The notes under the pieces are model-generated. The model did no database searches and was not told the origin of the DNA. It saw only the letters and a program-made list of their open reading frames with translations. A stretch of DNA of 64,000 nt from positions 2,469,972 to 2,533,971 of the forward strand of contig CM067077.1 in assembly GCA_033980235.1 (NCBI GenBank). The letters run 5' to 3'. Both the position numbers and the translations under genes were made by a program. Source of the DNA: Diadema setosum (Eukaryota; Echinodermata; Echinoidea; Diadematoida; Diadematidae). How positions within the stretch are numbered: position 1 is the first letter of the stretch; every line of letters starts with the position of its first letter. Shown in pieces: positions 44,096 through 58,911 of this stretch.

Positions 44096-46640
44096 CTAGA
44101 CTTGGAATTTGTCAAGACTGACAAATAAGGTGATCCGATTTTTTTTTTAATCAATGATTCGAGTCCTGATCGCAATAGGCATGACTATATAGGTTTCATC
44201 TGTGTTTAGAGACATTGGACGTGTGATATTTGGATTTTCATTTAGAAAAGAGAGTCAGGTCTGCTATCTTTGTTACCAAATTCGGTATACACTATAACGA
44301 AGATACAGAATGAAGTATATTTGACCATTGACCCAACTTTGCACAGCCAAGATGGCATCTGAGCAAAAAGTGGTTATTTTGTGAAATGATTCTTGTAACA
44401 TGGCCTTTGCGTGTGCAAAATATGGGAAAGATAGGACATGTATTCACCAAGATACAGGTTAAAACATTTATGACCTTTGACCCTAATTTACATACCCAAG
44501 ATGGTGTCTGATCAAGTAGTTGTTATTTTATGAAATAATGTAGGTGACATAAACTAAACATGTGCAAAATATGGGGATGATAGGGGCTGTTTTTCTTGAG
44601 TTATTGCAAAGAAAGTTGCAGAGAGAAAGAAATATCTCAATACATCGAAGATAAGTTTGATGTCAACCAAGTTTTTTGACGTGATCTCGGCGTCGTATGA
44701 AAAAATGGAGAATCACTGATGATAGCCCAAAGTCTCAGCTACAACATATTAAAATCTGGGAGAAATTTACAGAAGAGTAAGTGAGGTAGTGCTCGATAAA
44801 GACCGTCATGTCAATTTTCATTTCCAGAAAAATTCCCTCCCATAGAGATAACACGTAAACTGGTTAAATTTGACAAGGTTACATTATATCCATTTTCACG
44901 TGGTGAAGACATCATCCGATTAAAACTTTGATTAACAAAACTTAACGAGTATTACATTGGCTACAACATACTAAAATCTGGAAGAAATTCACCGAAGGGT
45001 AATTGAGCTAGGCGTCGATAAAGACAATCATGTCAATTTTCACATCTAGAAAAATTCCCTCCCATAGAGATAACACGTCATAATGAAGATAAAAAAAGAA
45101 GTACATATGACCTTTGACCCTACTTTGCACAGACAAGATGGCGTCTGAGCAAAAAGTGGTTATTTTGTGAAATGATTCTTGTAACATGGTCTTTACGTAT
45201 GCAAAATATGGGAAAGATAAGACATGTATTAACCAAGATACAGGATGAAACATTTTTGACCTTTGACCCTAATTTACATACCCAAGAAGGTGCCCGATCA
45301 AGTAGATGTTATTTTATGAAATAATGTACGTGACATAAACTAAACATGTGCAAAATATTGGGCTGATAGAGCTTGTTTTTCTTAAGTTATTGCAAAGAAA
45401 GTTGCAGAAAGAAAGGAATATGAAAATACATGGAAGATAAGCTTTAATTTCAACCAAGTTTTTGGGCATGATGCCGACTCCGTATAAAAAAACGAAGGGC
45501 ACATTCACGATAGCCCAAAGTCTCAGCTACAACATACTAAAATATGGGAGAAATTCACCGAAGCATAAGTGAGCTAGTGCTCGATAAAGATAGTCATGTC
45601 AGTTTTCATTTCCAGAAAAACTGCACTCCCATAGAGATAACACGTAAACTGGTCAAACTTAACAATGTTACTTTTAATCCCTTTTTACGAGGTGATGCCG
45701 TCTTCCAATCAAATTGTTGTTATTATATATCTGAAAGAGCATTTAATAAGCTACAACATATTGAAATTTGGACGAAAATCAACTAAAGAATAAGTGAGAT
45801 ATGCTTGAATGAACTTGAAATTTGATGACGTCATTTTGAAAATTTACTTTTTTAACTTTATTAAGAAATTTTATATCTTTTCATCATTTTTCCAGCATTG
45901 CCAACCCATGAAATGACACGTACAACTCATCAGCTTTCAGAATATGTAAAGAAAATGGGGGGTCACCGTCCATCCTGACGAGTAAAATCGGATTTAAAAT
46001 TGGCAGTTTTTTGGCATTGTTGCACTGTATATCGCCATTGACGCGCGCGCGGAATTTCAACTTTGACGGACCCGTATGACGTCATTTCGAGTGGGATTGA
46101 CTTGAAACTTGGTAGAACTATTCCTTGACATTTCAGACATCCGATCAAAGTGAAAAAACGGGAAATTTTCATTGCATATGAGCTGTGCGTGCGTATATGT
46201 GCGCGCGCGTACGCGTCCGTCCGATTTTTTCAATTTTTCAAAAAATGCTACAAATGGTCTGAGACGTGTGCAAAAAAATTTTGAGCTCGATTTGAGCATA
46301 CAAATATTTCAACGCGCGCGTACGCGCACGTTTTAAGAGAAAATATGAATTTTGATTATATGAGTAGAATGCGCTTGACTTGAACTATATGTGACGTAAA
46401 TTTCATTGAAAAATTCCATTCCATTAATGAGATATGATTGAAAATGTGTTTTCATATAATGACGTCATAGTGACGTCACGGTCGACTGATCACTACGATT
46501 TTACTTGACCCGTCGTCTTTGGGACATGATACACATGTGGTATAATTTTGACATTGATAGGAAGAGGACTTTCTGAGCTAATCGATACACAAATTTTGTC
46601 CAGAAATAAAGAAGAAGAAGAAGAAGAAGAAGAAGGAAAA
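44096..46640 (+). mobile_element. array monomer 11
   Basis: 2545 bp, nearly the same as monomer 1. 5' variant GACAAATAAGGTGATCCG (one T lost from the hairpin arm). The 3' end stops at (GAA)nGGAAAA without hairpin. Copy at 61369-63913. Confidence 0.86.
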
Positions 46641-47949
46641 CTAGACTTGGAATTTGTCAACAGTGACAAATTAGGTGATCCGATCTATTTGGAAACCAAT
46701 GATTTACGTCCTGATCCCAATAGGCATGACCATAAATGTTTCATCTGCGTTTAGGGGACATTGGCCGTGTGATGTTTGGATTCTCATTTAGAAAAGGGAG
46801 TCAGACCTGCCATCTTTGGTACCGAATTCCGTATACACTAACGAAGATACAGAATGAAGTATATATGACCTTTGACCCCACTTTGCACACCGAAGATGGC
46901 ATCTGAGCAAAAAGTGGTTATTTTGTGAAATGATTCTTGTAACATGGTCTTTGCGTGTGAAAATATGGGAAAGATAGGACATGTATTCACCAAGATACAG
47001 GATTAAACATTTATGACCTTTGACCCTAATTAACATACCCAAGATGATGTCCGATCAAGTAGTTGTTATTTTATGAAATAATGTACGTGACACGAACTAA
47101 ACATGTGAAAAATATGGGGGTGATAGGGGCTGTTTTTCTTGAGTTATTGCAAAGAAAGTTGCAGAAAGAAAGAAATATCTCAATACATCGAAGATAAGCT
47201 TTAATTTCAACCAAGTGTTTTAACGTGATCCCGACATTGTATGAAAGAACGGAGGGTACAAGACGATAGCCCAAAGTCTCAGCTACAACCTATTAAAATC
47301 TGGGAGAAATTTACCGAAGGGTAAGTGAGCTAGTGATCGATACAGACAGTCATGTCAATTTTCATTTCCAGATAAACTCCACTCCAATAGAGATAACACG
47401 TAAACTGGTCAAATTTGACAAGGTTACTTTCAATCCATTTTTACGAGGTAATGACGTCACCCAATCAAAACTATGATGAACAAAACAGGGAGAGCAAATA
47501 ATAAGCTACAACATATTAAAATCTGGGAGAAATTCACCGAAGGGTAAGTAAGCTAGTGCTCGATAAAGACAATCGTGTCAATTTTCACATCTAGAAAAAT
47601 TCCCTCCCATAGAGATAACACGTCATAACGAAGATACAGAAAAAAGTACATATGACCTTTGACCCCACTTTGCACAGACAAGATGGCATCTGAGCAAAAA
47701 GTGGTTATTTTGTGAAATTATTTTTGTAACATGGTCTTTGCGTGTGCAAAATATGGGAAAGATAGGACATGTATTCACCAAGATACAGGATTAAACATTT
47801 ATGACCTTTGACCCTAATTTACATACCCAAGATGGTGTCTGATCAAGTAGTTGTTATTTTATGAAATAATGTACGTGACACGAACTAAACATGTGAAAAA
47901 TATGGGGGTGATAGGGGCTGTTTTTCTTGAGTTATTGCAAAGAAAGTTG
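46641..47949 (+). mobile_element. array monomer 12, joined to a copy of monomer 3
   Basis: 5' type one with a diverged following stretch (GATCTATTTGGAAACC). After about 1.3 kb it switches, within the shared CAGAAAGAAAGAAATATCTC, to sequence identical to monomer 3 from 26411. The switch is in register, so the hybrid monomer looks normal in structure. Confidence 0.82.
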
Positions 47950-50289
47950 CAGAAAGAAAGAAATATCTCAATACATAGAAGTTAAGCTTTAATTTCAACC
48001 AAGATTCTTAACGTGATCCCGACATCGTATGAAAAAAAGAAGGGCACATTAGCGATAGCGCAAAGTCTTAGCTACAACATATTAAAATCTGGGAGAAATT
48101 CACCAAAGGGTAAGTGAGCTAGTGCTCGATAAAGACAATCATGTCAATTTTCACATTAAAAAAAAATCCCTCCCATAGAGATAACACGTCATAACGAAAA
48201 TACAGAAAGAAGTGCATATGACCTTTGAACTCAATTTGCATAGACAAGCTGGCATCTGAGCAAAAAGAGGTTATTTTTAAAATGATTCTTGTAACATGGT
48301 CTTTGTGTGTGCAAAATATGGGAAAGATAGGACATGTATTCACCAAGATACAGGATGAAACATTTATGACCTTTGACCCTAATTTACATACCCAAGATGG
48401 TGTCCGATCAAGTACTTGTAATTTTATGAAATAATGTAAGTGACATAAACTAAACATGTGCAAAATATGGAAGTGATAGAGGCCGTTTTTCTTGAGTTAT
48501 TGCAAAGAAAGTTGCAGAAATAAAGAAATATGTCAATACATCGAAGATAAGCTTGAATTTTAGCCAAAATTTTTGACGTGATCCCGACATTGTATGAAAA
48601 AAACGAAGGGCATATTACGGTAGCGTAAAGTCTCAGCTACAACATATTAGAATCTGGGAGAAATTCACCAAAGGGTAAGTGAGCTAGTGCTCGATAAAGA
48701 TAGTCATGTCAATTTTCATTTCCAGAAAAACTGCACTCCCATAGAGATAACACGTCATAACAAAGATACAGAAAGAAGTACTATGATCTTTGACCCCTCT
48801 TTGCACAGTCAAGATGGCATCTGAGCAAAAAGTTGTTATTTTGTGAAATGATCCTTGTAACATGGTCTTTGCGTGTGCAAAATATGGAAGAGAAAGGACG
48901 TGTATTCACTAAGATACAGGATGAAACATTTATGACCTTTGACCCTAATTTACATACCCAAGATGGTGTCCGATCAAGTAGTTGTTATTTTATTAAATAA
49001 TGTACGTGACATGAACTAAACATGTGCAAAATATTAGGCTGATAAGGCTTGTTTTTCTTGAGTTATTGCACTGAAAGTTGAAAAAGAAACGAATATGAAA
49101 ATACATCGAAGCTAAGCTTTTATTTCAACCAAGTTTTTGGACGTGATCCCGACATCGTATGAAAAAACAAAGGGCACACTAACGATAGCCCAAAGTCTCA
49201 GCTACAACATACTAAAATATGGGAGAAATTTACCGAAGGGTAAGTGAGCTAGTGCTCGATAAAGATAGTCATGTCAATTTTCATTTCCAGAAAAACTGCA
49301 CTCCCATAGAGATAGCACGTAAACTGGTCAAATCTGACAAGATTACTTTCAATCCATTTTTACGAGGTGATACCGTTGTCCAATCAAAATTTTGTAATTT
49401 TATGTTTGAAAGAACATTAAATAAGCTACATCATACTGAAATCTGGGTGAAAATTGACAAAGGACTAGTGAGATACGCTCGAATAAACTTGAAATTTGAT
49501 GACGTTATTTTGAAAATTTACTTTTTTTACTTTATTAAGAAATTTGATATCTTTTAATCAGTTTGTCAGCATTGCCACCCCATGAAATGACATGTACAAC
49601 TCATCAGCTTTCAAAATATGTAAAGAAAATGGGGGGTCACCGTCCATCCTGACGAGTAAAATCGGATTTAAAATTGGCAATTTTTTGGCATAGTTGCACT
49701 GTGTATCGCCATTGACGCGCGCGCGGAATTTCAACTTTGACGGGCCCGTATGACGTCATATTGCGTCGGATTGACTTGAAACTTGGTAGAAATATTTCTT
49801 GACATTTCAGACATCCGATCAAAGTGAAAAAACTGGAAATTTCAATTGCATATGAGCTGTGCGTGCGTATAGGCGCGCGCGCGTACGCGTCCGTCCGATT
49901 TTTTCAATTTTTCAAAAAATGCTCCAAATGGTCTGAAACGTGTGCAAAAAAAATTTGAGCTCGATTGGAGCATACAAATATTTCAACGCGCGCGTACGCG
50001 CACGTTTTTAACGATGGGATGAATTTCGAAAACATGAGTCGAATTCCCTTTAATTGAACTTTATGTGACGTAAATTTCATTGAAAAATTCTATTCCAATA
50101 ATGAGATATGAATGAAAATGTGTTTTCATATAATGACGTCATAGTGACGTCACGGTCGACTGATCACTTTGATTTTAGTTCGATTGCCGTCTTTGGGACA
50201 CTATACATATATGGTATAAGTTTGACATTGATAGGCAATGCACTTTCTGAGCTAACCTCTACACAACTTTTGGGGAGAAATAAAGAAAA
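47950..50289 (+). mobile_element. array monomer 3, second copy (5' part replaced)
   Basis: Identical to 26411-28750. Its upstream part is supplied by monomer 12, making a hybrid. Confidence 0.85.
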
Positions 50290-52806
50290 CTAGACTTAGA
50301 ATTTGTCAAGACTGACAAATTAGGTGATCCGATTTTTTTCTAATCAATGATTCGAGTCCTGATCACAATAGGCATGACCATATAGGTTTCATCTGTGTTT
50401 AGAGACATTGGCCGTGTGATATTTGGATTCTCATTTAAAAAAGAGAGTCAGTCTGCCATCGTTGGTACCAAATTCGGCATACACTATAACGAAGATACAG
50501 AATGAAGTATGTTTGACCATTGACCCAACTTTGCACAGCCAAGATGGCATCTGAGCAAAAAGCGGTTATTTTGCGAAATGATTCTTGTAACATGGTCTTT
50601 GCGTGTGCAAAATATGGGAAAGATAGGACATGTATTCATCAAGATACAGGTTGAAACATTTATGACCTTTGACCCTAATTTACATACCCAAGATGGTGTC
50701 TGATCAAGTAGTTGTTATTTTATGAAATAATGTACGTGACATGAGCTAAACATGTGCAAAATAAGGGCGTGATAGGGGCTGTTTTTCTTGAGTTATTGCA
50801 AAGAAAGTTACAGAAAGAAAGAAATATCTCAATACATCGAAGATAAGTTTGATTTCAACCAAGTTTTTTGACGTGATCTCGGCGTCGTATGAAAAAATGG
50901 AGGGTATAATTACGATAGCCCAATGTCTGAGCTACAACATATTAAAATCTGGGAGAAATTCACCGAAGAGTAAGTGAGCTAGTGTTCGATAAAGACCGTC
51001 ATGTCAATTTTCATTTCCAGAAAAATTCCCTCCCATAGAGATAACACGTAAACTGGTTAAATTTGACAAGGTTACATTATATCTATTTTCACGAGGTGAA
51101 GACATCATCCGATTAAAACTTTGATTGAACAAAACTTAAAGAGTATTACATTGGCTACAACATACTAAAATCTGGAAGAAATTCACCGAAGGGTAAGTGA
51201 GCTAGTCGTCGATAAAGACAATCATGTCAATTTTCACATCTAGACAAATTCCCTCCCATAGAGATAACACGTCATAATGAAGATAAAGAAAGAAGTACAT
51301 ATGACCTTTGACCCTACTTTGCACAGACAAGATGGCATCTGAGCAAAAAGTGGTTATTTTGTGAAATGATTCTTGTAACATGGTCTTTACGTGTGCAAAA
51401 TATGGGAAAGATAAGACATGTATTCACCAAGATACAGGATGAAACATTTTTGACCTTTGACCCTAATTTACATACCCAAGATGGTGCCCGATCAAGTAGT
51501 TGTTATTTTATGAAATAATGTACGTGACATAAACTAAATATGTGCAATATATTGGGCTGATAGAGCTTGTTTTTCTTGAGTTATTGCAAAGAAAGTTGCA
51601 GAAAGAAAGGAATATGAAAATACATCGAAGATAAGCTTTAATTTCAACCAAGTTTTTGGGCATGATGCCGACTCCGTATGAAAAAACGAAGGGCACATTA
51701 ACTATAGCCCAAAGTCTCAGCTACAACATACTAAAATATGGGAGAAATTCACCGAAGCATAAGTGAGCTAGTGCTCGATAAAGATAGTCATGTCAGTTTT
51801 CATTTCCAGAAAAACTGCACTCCCATAGAGATAACACGTAAACTTGTCAAATTTAACAATGTTACTTTTAATCCCTTTTTACGAGGTGATGCCGTCATCC
51901 AATCAAATTGTTGTTATTATATATCTGAAAGACCATTTAATAAGCTACAACATATTGAAATTTGGACGAAAATCAACTAAAGAATAAGTGAGATATGCTT
52001 GAATGAACTTGAAATTTGATGACGTCATTTTGAAAATTTACTTTTTTAACTTTATTAAGAAATTTGATATATTTTAATCATTTTTCCAGCATTGCCAACC
52101 CATGAAATGATATGTACAACTCATCAGCTTTTAGAATGTGTAAAGAAAATGGGGGGTCACCGTCCATCCTGACGAGTAAAATCGGATTTAAAATTGGCAG
52201 TTTTTTGGCATTGTTGCACTGTGTATCGCCATTGACGCGCGCGCGGAATTTCAACTTTGACGGACCCGTATGACGTCATTTTGAGTGGGATTGACTTGAA
52301 ACTTGGTAGAAATATTCCTTGACATTTCAGACATCTGATCAAAGTGAAAAAACGGGAAATTTTCATTGCATATGAGCTGTGCGCGCGTATATGTGCGCGC
52401 GCGTACGCGTCCGTCCGATTTTTTCAATTTTTCGAAAAATGCTCCAAATGGTCTGAAACGTGTGCAAAAAAATTTTGAGCTCGATTTGAGCATACAAATA
52501 TTTCAACGCGCGCGTACGCGCACGTCTTAAGCGTAAATATAAATTTTGAGAATATGAGTAGAATGCGCTTGACTTGAAATATATGTGACGTAAATTTCAT
52601 TGAGAAATTCCATTCCATTAATGAGATTTGAATGAGAATGTGTTTTCATATAATGACGTCATAGTGACGTCACGGTCGACTGATCACTTTGATTTTAGTT
52701 CGATTGCCGTCTTTGGGAGACGATACATATATGGTGTAAGTTTGAAATTGATAGGAAAAGGACTTTCTGAGCTAATCGATACACAACTTTTGGGGAGAAA
52801 TAAGAA
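50290..52806 (+). mobile_element. array monomer 4, second copy
   Basis: Matches 28751-31267 with constant offset 21539. Confidence 0.85.
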
Positions 52807-54564
52807 CTAGACTCGGAATTTGTCAACACTGACAAATTAGGTGATCCGATCTCTTCGAAAATCAATGATTTCAGTCCTGATCCCAATATTCATGACCATA
52901 CAGGTTTCATCTGTGTTGACGGGACATTGGCCGTGTGATGTTTGTATTCTCATTTTAATAGAAAAGGGAGTGAGACCTGCCATCTTTGGTACCGAATTCC
53001 GTATACACTAACGGAAATACAGAATGAAGTATATTTGACTTTTGACCTCACTTTGCACACCCAAGATGGCATCTGATAAAAAAGTGGTTATTTTGTGAAA
53101 TGATTCTTGTAACATGGTCTTTGCGTGTGCAAAATATGGGAAAGATAGGACATGTATTCACCAAGATACAGGATGAAACGTTTATGACCTTTGACCCTAA
53201 TTTACATACCCAAGAAGGCGTCTGATGAAGTAGTTGTTATTTTATGAAATAATGTACGTGACATGAACTAAACATGTGCAAAATATGGTGGTGATAGAGT
53301 ATGTTTTTCTTGAGTTATTGCAAAGTAAGTTGGGAAAAGAAAGAAATATGAAAATACATCGAAGATAGGCTTTGATTTCAACCAAGTTTTTGGACGTGAT
53401 CCCGATAGCGTATGAAATAATGAAGGGCACACTTACGATAGCCCAGAGTCTCAGCTACAACATATTGAAATCTTAGAGAAATTCACTGAAGCATAGGTGG
53501 GCTAGTGCTCGAAAAAGATAGTCATGTCAATTTTCATTTCCAGAAAAACTGCACTCCCATTAAGATAACACGTAAACTTGTCAAATTTGCCAAGATTACT
53601 TTTAATCCATTTTTACGAGGTGATGCCGCCATCCAATCAAAATGTTGTAATTACATTAATGAAAGAACATTTAATAAGCTACAACATAATGAAATCTGGG
53701 TGAAAATTGGCAAAGGATAAGTGAGATACGCTCAAGTAAACTTGAAAATTGATGACGTCATTTTGAAAATTTACTTTTTTTACTTTATTAAGAAATTTGA
53801 TATCTTTTAATCACTTTTTCAGTATCGCCAACCCATAAACTGACATGTACAACTCATCAGCTTTCAGAATATGTAAAGAAAATTGGGGGTCACCGTCCAT
53901 CCTGACGAGTAAAATCGGATCTAAAATTGGCGGTTTTTGGGCATTGTTGTACTGTATATTGCCATTGACGCGCGCGCGGAATTTCAACTTTGACGGTCCC
54001 GTATGGCGTCATATTGAGTCGGATTGACTTGAAACTTGGTAGAAATATTCCTTGACATTTCAGACATCCGATCAAAGTGAAAAAACGGGAAATTTTCATT
54101 GCATATGAGCTGTGCGTGCGTATATGTGCGCGCGCGTACGCGTCCGTCCGATTTTTTCAATTTTTCAAAAAATGCTCCAAATGGTCTGAAACGTGTGCAA
54201 AAAAATTTGAGCTCGATTTGAGCATACAAATATTTCAACGCGCGCGTACGCGCACGTTTGAAGAGAAAATATGAATTTTTATTATATGAGTAGAATGCGC
54301 TTGACTTGAAATATATGTGACGTAAATTTCATTGAAAATTTTTATTCCATTAAAGAGATATGATTGAGAATGTGTTTTCATATAATGACGTCATAGTGAC
54401 GTCACGGTCGACTAATCACTATGATTTTATTTGAAGGATCGTCTTTGGGACATGATACATGTATTGTATAATTTTGATATTGATAGGAAGAGGACTTTCC
54501 GAGATTAGCGATACACAACTTTTGAGGAGAAAGATCTTTTTTTGTGACAACGGGAAGTTTAACA
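52807..54564 (+). mobile_element. array monomer 5, second copy
   Basis: Matches 31268-33025, with T at 53487 instead of C (TTCACTGAAG against TTCACCGAAG). Confidence 0.85.
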
Positions 54565-56311
54565 CTAGACTTGGAATTTGTCAAGACTGACAAATTAGGT
54601 GATCCGATCTCTTCGGAAATCAATGATTTTAGTCCCGATCCCAATAGGTATGACCAAACAGGTTTCATCTTTGTTAATAAGGACATTGACCGTGTGATGT
54701 TTAGATTCTCATTTAGAAAAGGGAGTCAGACCTGCCATCTATGGTACACAATTCCGTATACACTAAGATACAGAATGAAGTATATTAGATCTTTGACCCC
54801 ACTTTGCACAGACAAGATGGCATCTGAGCAAAACGTGGTTATTTTGTGAAATGATCCCTGTAATATGGTCTTTACGTGTGCAAAATATGGGAAAGATAGG
54901 ACATGTATTCACCAAGATACAGGATAAAACATTTATGAGTTTTGACCCTAATTTACATACCCAAGATGGCGTCTAATCAAGTAGTTGTTATTTTATGAAA
55001 TAATGTATGTGACATGATCTAAACATGTGCAAAATATGGGGGTGTTTGGGTCTGTTTTTCTTGAGTTATTGCAAAGAAACTTGCAGAAAGAAAGAAATAT
55101 CTCAATACATCGAAGATAAGCTTTAATTTCAACCAAGTTTTTTTGACGTGATCCCGAAACCGTATGAAGAAACAAAGGGCATATTATCGATAGCGCAAAG
55201 TCTCAGCTACAACATATTAAAATCTGGGAGAAATTCACCAAAGGGTAAGTGAGCTAGTGCTCAATAAAGACCGTCATGTCAATTTCCATTTCCAGAAAAA
55301 CTGCACTCCCATAGAGATAACACGTAAACTGGCCAGATTTGACAACGTTACACTGAATTTAAAATGTGATGCCGTCATCTAATCAAAATTTTGTAAATAT
55401 GATTTGGAAAGAGCATTTAATAAGCTACAACATACTGAAATTTGAGTCAAAATTGGCAAAGGATTAGTGAAATACGCTCGAGTGACCTTGAAATTTGATG
55501 ACGTCATTTTGAAAATTAACTCTCTTTATTTTATCAAAAAATTTGATATCTTTTAATCATTTTTTCAGCATCGCCACCCCATGAAATGACATGTACAACT
55601 CATCAGCTTTCAGAATATGTGAAGAAAATGGGGGGTCACCGTCCATCCTGACGAGTAAAATCGGATTTAAAATTGGCGGTTTTTTGGCATAGTTGCACTG
55701 TATATCGCCATTGACGCGCGCGCGGAATTTCAACTTTGACGGACCCTTATGACGTCATATTGAGTCGGATTGACTTGAAACTTGGTAGAAATATTCCTTG
55801 ACATTTCAGACATCCGATCCAAGTGAAAAAACGGGAAATTTCTATTGCATATGAGCTGTGCATGCGTGTATGTGCGCGCGCGTACGCGTCCGTCCAATTT
55901 TTTCAATTTTTCAAAAAATGCCCCAATTGGTCTGAAACGTATGCAAAAAAATTTTGAGCTCGATTGGAGCATACAAATATTTCAACGCGCGCGTACGTGC
56001 GCGTCTTAAGCGTTAATATGAATTTTGAGAATATGAGTAGAATGCGCTTGACTTGAAATATATGTGACGTGAATTTCATTGAAAAATTCCATTCCATTAA
56101 TGAGATATGAATGAGAATGTGTTTTCATATAATGACGTCATAGTAACGTCACGGTTGACTGATCACTATGATTTTATTAGATCTGTCGTCTTTGGGACAT
56201 GATACATATATAGTATAATTTTGACAATGATAGGATGAGGACTTTCTGAGCTAACCTCTACACAACATTTGAGGAGAAAGAACTTTTTTTGTGACAACGG
56301 GAAGTTTAACA
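54565..56311 (+). mobile_element. array monomer 6, second copy
   Basis: Matches 33026-34772 and is followed directly by monomer 9 instead of 7. Confidence 0.85.
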
Positions 56312-58911
56312 CTAGACTTGGAATTTGTCAACACTGACAAATTAGGTGATCCGATCTTTTCGAAAATCAATGATTTGAGTTCTGATCCCAATATAGGCAT
56401 GACCATACAGGTTTCATCTGTGTTTAGGAACATTGGCCGTGTGATGTTTGGATTCTCATTTAGAAAAGGGAGTCAGGTCTGCCATCTTTGGTACCAAATT
56501 CCGTATACACTATAACGAAGATACAAAATGAAGTACATATGACCTTTGACCCCACTTTGCACAGCCAAGATGGCATCTGAGCAAAAAGTGGTTATTTTGT
56601 GAAATGATCCTTGTAACATGGTCTTTACGTGTGCAAAATATGGCAAAGATAAGACATGTATTCACCAAGATACAAGATGATACATTTATGATCTTTGACC
56701 CTAATTTACATACCCAAGATGACGTCTGATCAAGTAGTTGTTATTTTATGAAATAATGTACGTGACATGAACTAAACATGTGCAAAATATGGGGATGATA
56801 GGGGGTGTTTTTCTTGAGTTATTGCAGAGAAAGTTGCAGAAAGAAAGAAATATCTCAATACATCGAAGATAAGTTTGATTTCAACCAAGTTTTTTGACGT
56901 AATCTCGGCGTCGTATGAAAAAATAGAGGGCACCTCGACGACAGCTCAAAGTCTCAGCTACAACATACTAAAATCTGGGAGAAATTCACCGAAGAGTAAG
57001 TGAGCTAGTGCTCGATAAAGACCGTCATGTCAATTTTCATTTCCAGAAAAATTCCCTCCCATAGAGATAACACGTAAACTGGTTAAATTTGACAAGGTTA
57101 CATTATATCCATTTTCACGAGGTGAAGACATCATCCGATTAAAACTTTGATCGAACAAAACTTAAAGAGTGTTACATTGGCTACAACATACTAAAATCTG
57201 GAAGAAATTCACCGAAGGGTAATTGAGCTAGTCGTCGATAAAGACAATCATGTCAATATTCACATCTAGAAAAATTCCCTCCCATAGAGATAACACGTCA
57301 TAATGAAGATAAAGAAAGAAGTACATATGACCTTTGACCCTACTTTGCACAGACAAGATGGCGTCTGAGCAAAAAGTGGTTATTTTGTGAAATGATTCTT
57401 GTAACATGGTCTTTACGTATGCAAAATATGGGAAAGATAAGACATGTATTCACCAAGATACAGGATGAAACATTTTTGACCTTTGACCCTAATTTACATA
57501 CCCAAGAAGGTGCCCGATCAAGTAGTTGTTATTTTATGAAATAATGTACGTGACATAAACTAAACATGTGCAAAATATTGGGCTGATAGAGCTTGTTTTT
57601 CTTAAGTTATTGCAAAGAAAGTTGCAGAAAGAAAGGAATATGAAAATACATGGAAAATAAGCTTTAATTTCAACCAGGTTTTTGGGCATGATGCCGACTC
57701 CGTATGAAAAACCGAAGGGCACACTTACGATAGCCCAAAGTCTCAGCTACAACATACTAAAATATGGGAGAAATTCACCGAAGCATAAGTGAGCTAGTGC
57801 TCGATAAAGATAGTCATGTCAGTTTTCATTTCCAGAAAAACTGCACTCCCATGGAGATAAAACGTAAACTGGTCAAATTTAACAATGTTACTTTTAATCC
57901 CTTTTTACGAGGTGATGCCGTCATCCAATCAAATTGTTGTTATTATATATCTGAAAGACCATTTAATAAGCTACAACATATTGAAATTTGGACGAAAATC
58001 AACTAAAGAATAAGTGAGATATGCTTAAATGAACTTGAAATTTGATGACGTCATTTTGAAAATTTACTTTTTTAACTTTATTAAGAAATTTGATATATTT
58101 TAATCATTTTTCCAGCATTGCCAACCCATGAAATGACATGTACAACTCATCAGCTTTCAGAATATGTAAAGAAAATGGGGGGTCACCGTCCATCCTGACG
58201 AGTAAAATCGGATTTAAAATTGGCAGTTTTTTGGCATTGTTGGACTGTATATCGCCATTGACGCGCGCGCGGAATTTCAACTTTGACGGGTCCGTATGAC
58301 GTCATTTTGAGTGGGATTGACTTGAAACTTGGTAGAACTATTCCTTGACATTTCAGACATCCGATCAAAGTGAAAAAACGGGAAATTTTCATTGCATATG
58401 AGCTGTGCGTGCGTATATGTGCGCGCGCGTACGCGTCCGTCCAATTTTTTCAATTTTTCAAAAAATGCTCCAAATGGTCTGAAACGTGTGCAAAAAAATT
58501 TTGAGCTCGATTTGAGCATACAAATATTTCAACGCGCGCGTACGCGCACGTTTTAAGAGAAAATATGAATTTTGATTATATGAGTAGAATGCGCTTGACT
58601 TGAACTATATGTGACGTAAATTTCATTGAAAAATTCCATTCCATTAATGAGATATGAATAAGAATGTGTTTTCATATAATGACGTCATAGTGACGTCACG
58701 GTCGACTGATCACTACGATTTTACTTGACCCGTCGTCTTTGGGACATGATACACATATGGTATAATTTTGACATTGATAGGAAGAGGACTTTCTGAGCTA
58801 ATCGATACACAAAATTTGTCCAGAAATAAAGGAAGAAGAAGAAGAAGAAGAACCAACAAAGAATCCGTACAGATACAGAAGGTGATCCGAGAGGATACTC
58901 GGATCACCTAA
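56312..58911 (+). mobile_element. array monomer 9, second copy
   Basis: Matches 39039-41638 with offset 17273; complete ends. Confidence 0.86.

Larger units (their letters stand above)
26411..47949 (+). repeat. higher-order repeat, copy 1 (21539 bp)
   Basis: Holds the end of monomer 3, monomers 4-11 and the first part of 12. Positions 26411-34772 recur at +21539 and 39039-46727 at +17273 with no change of offset inside either block, so there are no indels. The only substitution I noticed is C at 31948 against T at 53487. Confidence 0.85.

Noticed and set aside
20809..47949. LTR retrotransposon tandem array
   Set aside because: No primer-binding site, polypurine tract, TG...CA ends or gag-pol frames are visible in the monomers.
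46641..56311. Two unmerged haplotypes as the certain cause of the duplication
   Set aside because: Not excluded, but near-zero divergence with identical microsatellite lengths is unlike allelic copies of an outbred marine animal, and the junction at 47950 is an in-register hybrid monomer.
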